Made by a program: the position numbers and the translations under genes. The notes under the pieces are model-generated. The model did not search any database, had not been told where the DNA came from, and worked only from the letters and a program-made list of their open reading frames with translations. Positions 16,700-23,434 of a DNA stretch of 28,921 nucleotides are shown here, piece after piece. The stretch is taken from the NCBI GenBank assembly GCA_036564195.1, contig DATCLA010000045.1, forward strand, positions 1-28,921. Reading direction: 5' to 3'. This stretch comes from DATCLA01 sp036564195. GTDB taxonomy: Bacteria; Bacillota; UBA4882; UBA8346. Positions within the stretch are counted from its first letter, which is position 1. The number at the start of each line of letters is the position of its first letter.

Positions 16700-17899
16700 A
16701 TGGGAATCAAAGTTTATTCCGATAAATGTTACGGCTGCAAAGTATGTGTGCCGAGTTGCCCGTTTGGGATCATTGAGATTGTTGATCGAAAAGCTGTTGT
16801 CAAAGACGGTTGTAATCTCTGCGGTGCTTGTGTTGCTGCCTGTAAATTTAAAGCAATTGAGATCACCCGGGATACTGCGGTAACCATTGACAAATCATTA
16901 TACCGGGGAGTATGGGTCTTTGCCGAACAACGGGGCGGCCGGTTGGCTAATGTAGCCTTAGAACTGTTGGGTGAAGGCAGAAAGCTTGCCGACACGCTGC
17001 AAGAACCGTTGGTTGCGCTGTTGCTGGGTAAGGGGATCACAGCCGAAGCCCAAAAGTTGATTGCCTACGGCGCCGATAAGGTGTTGGTGGCCGACGCTCC
17101 CCAACTGGAGTATTTTTTGGAAGATCCCTATACCCAGCTCATCGTGGAGTTGGTGATGGCAGAGAAACCCAATATTGTTTTGTTGGGAGCTACCGCCATC
17201 GGACGGTCGCTAGCACCGAAAGTGGCAGCCCGGTTGGAGACTGGTCTGACTGCCGACTGTACCGGGTTAGCAGTGGATCCGGACACGAAAAATCTACTCC
17301 AGACCAGACCGGCTTTTGGGGGTAATCTGATGGCCACGATCCTCTGCCCCAACCACCGGCCGCAGATGGCTACGGTCCGGCCTAAAGTGTTCAAGGCGTT
17401 GCAGGCCGACCCGTCCCGGAGCGGTGAAATTGTAAAAGTGGAGTTGAGCCAGAAAAAATGGGACCTGCGGGCTAAAATATTGGAAGTAGTTAATGAGGTT
17501 GGTAACACCGTCAATTTGGAGGAAGCCAACATTATCGTCTCCGGCGGTCGCGGACTGTGTGACCCGAAGAATTTCGCCCTGGTCCAAGAGTTGGCTGCCG
17601 TATTAGGCGGTGCGGTCGGAGCTTCCCGGGCAGCGGTGGATGCCGGTTGGATCCCTTACTCGCACCAAGTAGGTCAGACCGGTAAAACGGTCGGCCCGAA
17701 GGTCTATTTTGCTTGTGGCATTCACGGCGCCATCCAGCATCTGGCCGGGATGCAATCATCCGATATAATAATTGCCATTAATAAAAACCCCGACGCGCCC
17801 ATCTTTAAGATTGCCACCTTTGGAATTGTCGGCGACGTACGGGAGATCCTGCCACTACTGATCAAGGAATTTAAGAAAGCCCTTTCGGGAGTGGCGTAA
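16700..17899 (+). CDS. etfA: Electron transfer flavoprotein alpha subunit fused to an N-terminal 2[4Fe-4S] ferredoxin domain
   Basis: A 399-residue EtfA, about 60 longer than plain EtfA. The extra N-terminus is a bacterial-type ferredoxin with two complete CxxCxxCxxxC motifs (C10, C13, C16, C20 and C38, C41, C44, C48). The EtfA part follows: an N-terminal alpha/beta domain (about 65-255) and the FAD domain with SGGRGLCDP, SRAAVDAGWIP, QVGQTGKTVGPKVYFACGI and IIAINKNPDAPIF. The usual CGISGAIQH reads CGIHGAIQH here. The same fusion is known in CarE of caffeyl-CoA reductase and the alpha subunit of lactate dehydrogenase/Etf complexes, which bifurcate electrons between ferredoxin and NAD. ATG 16700 has AAAGGAGG upstream. 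A terminator follows. Confidence 0.96.
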   Translation: MGIKVYSDKCYGCKVCVPSCPFGIIEIVDRKAVVKDGCNLCGACVAACKFKAIEITRDTAVTIDKSLYRGVWVFAEQRGGRLANVALELLGEGRKLADTLQEPLVALLLGKGITAEAQKLIAYGADKVLVADAPQLEYFLEDPYTQLIVELVMAEKPNIVLLGATAIGRSLAPKVAARLETGLTADCTGLAVDPDTKNLLQTRPAFGGNLMATILCPNHRPQMATVRPKVFKALQADPSRSGEIVKVELSQKKWDLRAKILEVVNEVGNTVNLEEANIIVSGGRGLCDPKNFALVQELAAVLGGAVGASRAAVDAGWIPYSHQVGQTGKTVGPKVYFACGIHGAIQHLAGMQSSDIIIAINKNPDAPIFKIATFGIVGDVREILPLLIKEFKKALSGVA

Positions 17900-17915
17900 A
17901 CCGTTTTATTCTTTC

Positions 17916-17939
17916 AATGGGCTGTAAGGCCCGTTTTTT
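17916..17939 (+). terminator. Intrinsic terminator after etfA
   Basis: AATGGGC and GCCCGTT pair over 7 bp (one G-U) around TGTAAG and are followed by a run of six T. It separates etfA from the convergent peptidase gene. Confidence 0.85.
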
Positions 17940-17966
17940 AATGCATTAAGGTTTAGCCATGCGAGT

Positions 17967-19253
17967 TCACAATTCAAGTTCAATTGTTTTTGCCGTAGTT
18001 AAAGCCTCAAAAAAACTCTGTCCGCTGGCCCTGAGTAGGAAGAGGTCGGTAACAGCAACCTGAAGATGGTACACTTTCTGGATTTTCCCTAAAGAATCTG
18101 GAACACCATAGGATGAGAGGGCATGGATGATTAACGGACAACCATTATTTAATCCCAGAAAGAGCATGACATGACCTTTCAGGTACAGCGTTGCTCCAGG
18201 CTGGAGAGAGCGCAACTGCTTCATTTTTTCCCCGGAACTTAAAGAAGCCAGGTTAATGGTTTTACCGGGTAACTCTGCCTGGACATTGGAGTTGCGGGGT
18301 AGCTTAAAACCGAAACAGTGAAAGATATTCATAATAAATGCAGAACAATCGATACTGCCGTTCCGGCCTCCCCAGTCATATGGTTGCCCGTACATTTTAA
18401 AAGCCTGTTGCAGAATATTGGCTCTGGTATAGGGAAGGTAACCAAGAGTGACGGTAGCAGTAACAGGAACCGTGACCGTTTTAAAAACCAGCCGGTCTTT
18501 ACTTTCCAATACCGGCAGTCTGACAAGGTAATCCCGGCCGTTTTTGGGCGTGGCCTCAGCCAGCGGGATTTTGGCTCCCATTTCAAAAAAAACTTCGGTC
18601 AGCTCTCCGGCGCCGGTGGGTACCGTAACTTTCAAGTGACTGCCGGTGACGATTAAAAAATCAGGCTGGGCCCGGTAGTTTTGCCACGTTACCCGATCGG
18701 TGATTCCCAAATCTCCGGCAGCGAGCCAGCCCCGGTAATTGGCGGTTTGGACAAAATACCAATCACCGGTGGCGCTTTGATGTAAAATCAATAAAGCTTC
18801 AGCCGGATTGAGGGCAGTCTCTTGAAAGAGGTCGAACTCGGGACGGGCAGAGTCTTCCAAGATCAGATCGTCAGTGGGGAAGGTCCTCAGGTTAGCCCGT
18901 TTTACTGTAAAGCCATACCGTACCGGATTAGCCGTTTGCAAGGCGTTGAGGTTCAGTTTAGTCTCAAGTGCGTTATAATAGGTCGGAGTGACCGGTTGCC
19001 CGTGGCAATAGACCGTCGTCTGAGGAAAGTTTTTCTTAGTAATCCAGGCGGTTAGGGTAGTTTGATCAATGGTCTCCGGATAATCGGACAACTCAACCAC
19101 CATATCGTGCAGATTTTGAACTACGGCTTGATTATAGGCGTGAATTTGCGGCGCCGTCATGATAATTCGGTCTGGTTGTCGGAGACGGGCAATCCAAAAT
19201 TCGGGCCGCAGTAGTTCTTTTTTGGAGATAAGATGGTGATTAACGGGCGTCAT
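17967..19253 (-). CDS. NlpC/P60 cysteine peptidase with N-terminal SH3-type domains
   Basis: A 428-residue predicted gamma-D-glutamyl-diamino-acid endopeptidase acting on peptidoglycan peptides. Residues about 10-75 resemble the N-terminal stabilising domain of NlpC/P60 proteins (PEFWIARLRQPDRIIMT..I.AYNQ), two SH3b-like domains span about 110-265, and the peptidase domain about 275-400. Catalytic residues are C303 (DWGGRNGSIDCSAF), H361 (KGHVMLFLG) and probably H377 (IIHALS). The start has a perfect GGAGGT. There is no signal peptide or membrane helix at the N-terminus, so it may act in the cytoplasm on recycled peptides, as YkfC does, or be released by another route. It is convergent with etfA and divergent from gapA. 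Confidence 0.88.
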   Translation of the reverse strand: MTPVNHHLISKKELLRPEFWIARLRQPDRIIMTAPQIHAYNQAVVQNLHDMVVELSDYPETIDQTTLTAWITKKNFPQTTVYCHGQPVTPTYYNALETKLNLNALQTANPVRYGFTVKRANLRTFPTDDLILEDSARPEFDLFQETALNPAEALLILHQSATGDWYFVQTANYRGWLAAGDLGITDRVTWQNYRAQPDFLIVTGSHLKVTVPTGAGELTEVFFEMGAKIPLAEATPKNGRDYLVRLPVLESKDRLVFKTVTVPVTATVTLGYLPYTRANILQQAFKMYGQPYDWGGRNGSIDCSAFIMNIFHCFGFKLPRNSNVQAELPGKTINLASLSSGEKMKQLRSLQPGATLYLKGHVMLFLGLNNGCPLIIHALSSYGVPDSLGKIQKVYHLQVAVTDLFLLRASGQSFFEALTTAKTIELEL

Positions 19254-19488
19254 GTTGACCTCCGTTTGGCTTGATTTTCATTTATTCCTTATTCTATTCG
19301 GAAAGCGGGTTAAAACTCCTTTGAAATTTCTTTGGAATAGTATTATATGCGCGCCTTGGGGTTTAGTGTGGCTTATTGATGTTGCTGCTCAGAATATTTT
19401 AGAGATGGTTCGGGAAAATTATCTTCACATTCTGGGCTTAGCCGAAGGCAAGAAATGTTAAATATTTTCGTAAATCCGTGGAAAACTC

Positions 19489-19517
19489 TTGAAAACCCAG
19501 TGAATATTAGCTAAAAT
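19489..19517 (+). promoter_or_regulatory. SigA-type promoter for gapA
   Basis: TTGAAA (19489-19494), exactly 17 nt, TAAAAT (19512-19517): five of six matches in each element. Transcription from about 19524 gives a ~130-nt leader. The 404-bp gap 19254-19657 otherwise holds only the leader hairpin and no credible gene. Confidence 0.7.
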
Positions 19518-19575
19518 TATATTTGAATTTGAATTTGTTGCAGCGATTGAACTTTTTTTCACAAAGGGTGTAACT

Positions 19576-19605
19576 GAGGGTAACTGATGGATTTCAGCTT
19601 CCCTC
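19576..19605 (+). promoter_or_regulatory. Hairpin in the gapA leader
   Basis: The 12-nt arms 19576-19587 (GAGGGTAACTGA) and 19594-19605 (TCAGCTTCCCTC) pair in ten of twelve positions around a 6-nt loop. The left arm also sits in a short direct repeat (GGGTGTAACTGA / GGGTAACTGA). It could be a regulator binding site or an mRNA stability element. Confidence 0.5.
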
Positions 19606-19657
19606 TTCAATATACACTTAATACACTTTTAAACTTATTAAAAGAGGAGGAATAACG

Positions 19658-20668
19658 ATGTCAGTAAAAGTAGGCATTAACGGTTTCGGACGGATCGGAC
19701 GTTTGGTCTTACGCGCCACCCTTGACCGAAATGATGTTGAGGTTGTCGGGATTAATGATCCGTTTATCGATTTAGAGTACATGGGGTATATGCTGCGTTA
19801 CGATACGATTCACGGCCAGTTTAAGGGGACAATTGCCATCGAAGACGGAAAATTGGTGGTTAACGGTAAAAAGATTGCTGTGTTTGCCAGTAAGGACCCG
19901 GCGGAAATCGACTGGAAGTCCTGTGGCGCTGAATATATAGTCGAATCAACCGGAGTCTTCACCACCACCGAAAAGGCTTCCGCCCACTTTAAGGGAGGAG
20001 CCAAAAAAGTGGTGATCAGTGCTCCTTCCAGTGATGCCCCCATGTTTGTCATGGGAGTCAACCAGGATAAATACACTAAAGATATGAAAGTGGTTTCTAA
20101 TGCTTCTTGTACCACTAACTGTCTGGCTCCTTTGGCGAAAGTGATTCACGAAAACTTTGGAATCATTGAAGGCTTAATGACCACCGTCCACTCGACCACC
20201 GCCACCCAGAAGACGGTTGACGGTCCTTCGAAAAAAGACTGGCGCGGCGGTCGGGCGGCAGCAGGGAATATTATTCCTTCATCCACCGGAGCGGCTAAAG
20301 CAGTCGGTAAAGTTATTCCGGAGTTAAACGGGAAGTTGACCGGGATGTCCTTCCGGGTTCCCACTTTGGATGTTTCGGTAGTGGATCTAACCTGCCGTTT
20401 AGAGAAAGCTGCTACATACGAGGAGATTAAAGCTGCAGTAAAGAAAGCTTCGGAAAATGAACTCCGGGGAATTCTCGGTTATACCGAAGATGATGTGGTA
20501 TCTTCCGACTTCATTCATGATCCACGTACCTCCATTTTTGACGCCAAAGCCGGTATTGCCTTAAACAGCAATTTTGTAAAATTAGTCGCCTGGTATGATA
20601 ATGAATGGGGTTATTCCAACAAAGTGGTAGACCTCATCGCCCACATGGCGCAGATTGATGCGCAATAA
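19658..20668 (+). CDS. gapA: Glyceraldehyde-3-phosphate dehydrogenase, type I
   Basis: The NAD-dependent glycolytic enzyme that converts glyceraldehyde 3-phosphate to 1,3-bisphosphoglycerate. The 336 residues include the Rossmann start VKVGINGFGRIGRLVLRA, the NAD-selective aspartate (IND, D34), the active-site SNASCTTNCLAPLAK with C151, H178 in TTVHSTTATQ, and the C-terminal WYDNEWGYSNKVVDLIAHM. The segment KDWRGGRAAAGNIIPSSTG and following resembles the E. coli GapA/eukaryotic group more than the usual Bacillota GapA/GapC. ATG 19658 has AGAGGAGG. It is monocistronic, with its own SigA promoter and a strong terminator. Confidence 0.97.
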   Translation: MSVKVGINGFGRIGRLVLRATLDRNDVEVVGINDPFIDLEYMGYMLRYDTIHGQFKGTIAIEDGKLVVNGKKIAVFASKDPAEIDWKSCGAEYIVESTGVFTTTEKASAHFKGGAKKVVISAPSSDAPMFVMGVNQDKYTKDMKVVSNASCTTNCLAPLAKVIHENFGIIEGLMTTVHSTTATQKTVDGPSKKDWRGGRAAAGNIIPSSTGAAKAVGKVIPELNGKLTGMSFRVPTLDVSVVDLTCRLEKAATYEEIKAAVKKASENELRGILGYTEDDVVSSDFIHDPRTSIFDAKAGIALNSNFVKLVAWYDNEWGYSNKVVDLIAHMAQIDAQ

Positions 20669-20695
20669 ATAAGCTATTAGAGAATATTTTTAAAG

Positions 20696-20721
20696 AAACC
20701 CAGACTTTGGTCTGGGTTTTT
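20696..20721 (+). terminator. Intrinsic terminator after gapA
   Basis: AAACCCAGAC (20696-20705) and GTCTGGGTTT (20710-20719) pair perfectly over 10 bp around TTTG, with a T run. Confidence 0.92.
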
Positions 20722-20737
20722 GTTGTTTAGTTTTAAC

Positions 20738-20764
20738 TAAGTCAAACTTAAATTTTACCGATAA
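20738..20764 (+). promoter_or_regulatory. SigD/FliA-type promoter for the third chemoreceptor
   Basis: TAAG at 20738-20741, 15 nt, then ACCGATAA at 20757-20764; one mismatch in each part to TAAA and GCCGATAA. It lies 36 nt upstream of the receptor start. Confidence 0.65.
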
Positions 20765-20800
20765 CAATGATGTATAAATATTGGTTCCAAGGAGTGGTAT

Positions 20801-23101
20801 GTGTTGCAAGCTGAAGGTAAATTTAAAAGTGGTTTTAACTTTAAAATTGGCGTCAAAGTCTGTATTGGGCTGGGTATAGTGATGCTGGTTGCTTTTGGGG
20901 CGTTGGGGGTTATTGCTTATCAAGGTGCTTCCCGGCTCCAGTTTCTGCTGGCTACATTGTTCTTTTTTATCATCGGACTGGTGTTTGTGTTATTGATTGT
21001 AAATAAATTGGTAAGCCGGCCGGTACAGCAGTTGGTAACTGCAGCCCAGCGCCTGACTGCGGGGGATGTAGCGGTGGATATCGCAATAAAATCACATGAT
21101 GAGATTGGGGCATTAGGTAGGGCGTTTCAGGAAATGGTTCACAGTAGCCGGATGCACGCAGAAATCGCACAAAAAGTCGCTAGCGGAGATTTATCTGTGG
21201 AGGTTACGGTTCGTTCCGATCAGGATATCCTCTCCCAGAGCCTGAATCAAGTGGTGGCGACCTTGCGCGCTTTGGTAGCTGAGACGGGGATGTTAAGCGA
21301 AGCGGCTGTTGCCGGGCAGTTGCGAATCAGGGGCGCTGCCGATCGCTTTCAAGGCGGTTTTCGAACGCTTGTCCAAGGGATTAATAACACCTTGGATGCT
21401 GTAGTTGAACCGGTGAATTTTGCTACTGCTTACATTCAGCGAATGGCTGACGGTGAATATGGCGAAGCAATTGAAAAAGAATATCAGGGTGAATTCAAGA
21501 CCCTGATGGAGAGCCTGATGTCAATCCGCGCTTCCTTAAATAATTTGGTAGGTGAGACGGTGGCGTTGACCCGGGCGGCAGCAGCCGGCGATCTGACGGT
21601 CCGGGCTGATTTAACCAAATTCAAAGGCGGTTATGCGGATATTGCCACCGGTTTCAATCAAACCCTGGATGCAGTGATTGCGCCACTAAATGAAGCAATC
21701 GCCGTTTTGGGCCGAATAGCGGTTAATGACTATACCACCGAAATGACCGGTCAATACCAGGGGATGCTCAAACAATTTGCCGAATCAGTCAATCTGACCA
21801 GGGCACGGCTGGTAAGTATCCAAGACGCCATCCTTCGGGTAGCAGAGGGTGATATCAGCCGGTTGGAAGAGTTCAAACAGATTGGAAAACGGTCGGAGAA
21901 TGACCGGATGATGCCGGCCATGATCAAAATGTATCAGGCAATTCAGGATATGGGATTAGAATTGGAAAAACTTACTGGGGCGGCGGTTAGCGGCGATCTA
22001 AAGCTCCGGAGCGATCTTACCAAGTTTCAGGGTGGCTTTCAGAGGGTAGTGGCCGGTTTCAACAAGACTTTAGATGCGATGATTGCACCGATTACAGAAA
22101 CCCTTCAGGTATTACAGGCAGTAGCGGAAGGTAATTTACAAGTTAGTGTGGTAGGTGATTACCAGGGCGACCATGCGATATTAAAAGAAGCGGTCAATAC
22201 CACGCTGGCTGCATTTAATAATGTGTTGGGAGAGATTAACCAAGCAGCGGAGCAGGTGGCTATCGGTTCCAAGCAGATCGCCGACTCCAGTCAGACCTTA
22301 TCGCAAGCTTCAACGGAGCAGGCCAGTACGGTGGAGGAAATTTCCTCTTCAATTACAGAACTGGCGGCACAGACCAAACAGAACGCGGTTAACGCCGGAC
22401 AAGCCAGCGAGTTGGCACAGGATGCCAAGGAAAAAGCCATTGAAGGTAATGAGCAGATGCGGGCAATGTTAACCGCAATGGGCGAGATCAATCAGGCCTC
22501 GGCGAATATTGCTAAGATTATCAAAGTAATCGATGAGATCGCTTTTCAGACGAATATTTTAGCTTTGAACGCCGCGGTGGAAGCGGCTCGCGCCGGACAG
22601 TACGGAAAGGGGTTCGCCGTTGTGGCGGAGGAAGTCCGGAATCTGGCTGCCCGCAGTGCCAATGCTGCTAAAGAAACTACGGAACTGATTGAAGGTTCAG
22701 TCAAGAAGGTTGAGGCAGGTACTAAAATTGCCAATAAGACCGCTGAAGCGCTTAACCAGATTGTGGACGAAGTTACCAAAACCACCGCGCTGGTTGGAGA
22801 GATTGCTGTGGCCTCTAACGAACAGGCAACCGGCATTGCCCAGATTAATCAGGGGATCACTCAAGTTTCCCAGGTAACCCAAGGCAATAGCGCAACCGCC
22901 GAGCAGAGCGCCGCAGCCAGCCAAGAATTGTCCAGCCAGGCACAGTTGCTCAAAGCAATGGTAGAAAAGTTTAAACTGAAAAATGAACTACCGGGGCCGG
23001 AAGCTGCGAAGCCCGACCCGAAGGGTCAGGTGGGACAACTGCCGGAACGGGCGAAAAATAAGCGGATAGCTCTGGATGATCAGGATTTTGGGAAGTATTA
23101 A
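20801..23101 (+). CDS. Methyl-accepting chemotaxis protein with poly-HAMP array but no periplasmic sensor domain
   Basis: A 766-residue chemoreceptor. Two membrane helices (about 18-39 and 48-68) are joined by only about 8 residues (YQGASRLQ), so there is no room for an external ligand domain. A canonical HAMP (about 69-121) is followed by about eight HAMP-like units to about residue 480, the signalling domain with tip AFQTNILALNAAVEAARAG near 580-598, and the tail LDDQDFGKY. From the second HAMP on it is collinear with the receptors at 1-1952 and 8584-11373. AAGGAG precedes the start; GTG 20801 is used, but TTG 20804 is equally possible. It may sense membrane state or an internal signal through the HAMP array. 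It stands alone, away from the main che genes. Confidence 0.95.
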   Translation: MLQAEGKFKSGFNFKIGVKVCIGLGIVMLVAFGALGVIAYQGASRLQFLLATLFFFIIGLVFVLLIVNKLVSRPVQQLVTAAQRLTAGDVAVDIAIKSHDEIGALGRAFQEMVHSSRMHAEIAQKVASGDLSVEVTVRSDQDILSQSLNQVVATLRALVAETGMLSEAAVAGQLRIRGAADRFQGGFRTLVQGINNTLDAVVEPVNFATAYIQRMADGEYGEAIEKEYQGEFKTLMESLMSIRASLNNLVGETVALTRAAAAGDLTVRADLTKFKGGYADIATGFNQTLDAVIAPLNEAIAVLGRIAVNDYTTEMTGQYQGMLKQFAESVNLTRARLVSIQDAILRVAEGDISRLEEFKQIGKRSENDRMMPAMIKMYQAIQDMGLELEKLTGAAVSGDLKLRSDLTKFQGGFQRVVAGFNKTLDAMIAPITETLQVLQAVAEGNLQVSVVGDYQGDHAILKEAVNTTLAAFNNVLGEINQAAEQVAIGSKQIADSSQTLSQASTEQASTVEEISSSITELAAQTKQNAVNAGQASELAQDAKEKAIEGNEQMRAMLTAMGEINQASANIAKIIKVIDEIAFQTNILALNAAVEAARAGQYGKGFAVVAEEVRNLAARSANAAKETTELIEGSVKKVEAGTKIANKTAEALNQIVDEVTKTTALVGEIAVASNEQATGIAQINQGITQVSQVTQGNSATAEQSAAASQELSSQAQLLKAMVEKFKLKNELPGPEAAKPDPKGQVGQLPERAKNKRIALDDQDFGKY

Positions 23102-23163
23102 AAAGTAATAGCTAAGCCGTTTTAAAGCTCGCATTTTTAAAAGGGGTAAATTCAGACCGCTAA

Positions 23164-23192
23164 TTGACGGAACACCGAAACGGCATTATAAT
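23164..23192 (+). promoter_or_regulatory. Strong SigA promoter for the ABC-F leader
   Basis: TTGACG (23164-23169), exactly 17 nt, and a perfect TATAAT (23187-23192). Transcription should begin near 23199, giving a leader of about 230 nt before the ABC-F start codon. Confidence 0.85.
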
Positions 23193-23230
23193 AAAACTAT
23201 CAACCCAGTCCGGTAACGAAGGAGACCAAC

Positions 23231-23245
23231 ATGAAGCTGGCGTAA
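23231..23245 (+). CDS. Four-codon upstream ORF (leader peptide MKLA)
   Basis: ATG AAG CTG GCG TAA stands 5 nt after GAAGGAGA (23218-23225), one of the best ribosome sites in the window, and only about 30 nt from the predicted transcription start. No other reading frame explains this ribosome site. Its stop codon is the first part of the left arm of the next hairpin, so a ribosome held here would block that arm. Very short leader ORFs of this kind precede several ABC-F and erm resistance genes in Bacillota. The sequence does not contain the R/K-x-R/K macrolide stall motif, so the trigger is open. Confidence 0.7.
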   Translation: MKLA

Positions 23246-23434
23246 CATCAACCAATTGCATCAGCAGGTGGATGTTACTGCCCGGCATTTAAGGCCGGGG
23301 AGTCTTTTTCGGGTTGGGTAAAATAATTTGATTTTCGGGCTGAACCGGCTGGCTGATATGCAACAGGGTTAAGCTTATTCTTTAGCTTAGCGTGGGCAGT
23401 AGCATCCAAACTAAGAAGGAGTGGTTTGGATGCT
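23242..23434 (+). promoter_or_regulatory. Four-segment attenuator controlling the ABC-F gene
   Basis: Segment 1 (23242-23253) pairs with segment 2 (23267-23278): 12 bp, one mismatch. Segment 3 (23401-23413) pairs with segment 4 (23422-23434): 13 bp, one G-U; the 8-nt loop is AGAAGGAG, the ABC-F ribosome site, and the ATG (23430-23432) is inside the stem. Alternatively, segment 2 and the bases after it (23269-23284) pair with 23393-23408 over 16 uninterrupted bp (two G-U). This would open 1:2, the left arm of the terminator-like hairpin and 3:4 together, and free the ABC-F start. Another small hairpin (TAAGCT/AGCTTA, 23370-23389) lies in between. The pairings are read directly from the sequence; the switching is inferred. 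Confidence 0.75.
23277..23309 (+). terminator. Terminator-like hairpin inside the ABC-F leader
   Basis: CCCGGC (23281-23286) and GCCGGG (23294-23299) pair perfectly around ATTTAAG. ACT (23277-23279) and AGT (23301-23303) extend the stem across a G-G mismatch, and TTTTT follows at 23305-23309. Its left arm shares bases 23281-23284 with the alternative long-range helix. Confidence 0.6.

Noticed and set aside
19252..19461. 69-codon ORF divergent from the NlpC/P60 gene
   Set aside because: No ribosome site; its ATG overlaps the peptidase start on the other strand, and the peptide resembles nothing known. The region is better explained as an intergenic promoter region.
23102..23420. Classical riboswitch in front of the ABC-F gene
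   Set aside because: The pairings are explained by a leader-ORF attenuator; no known metabolite aptamer consensus is recognised.
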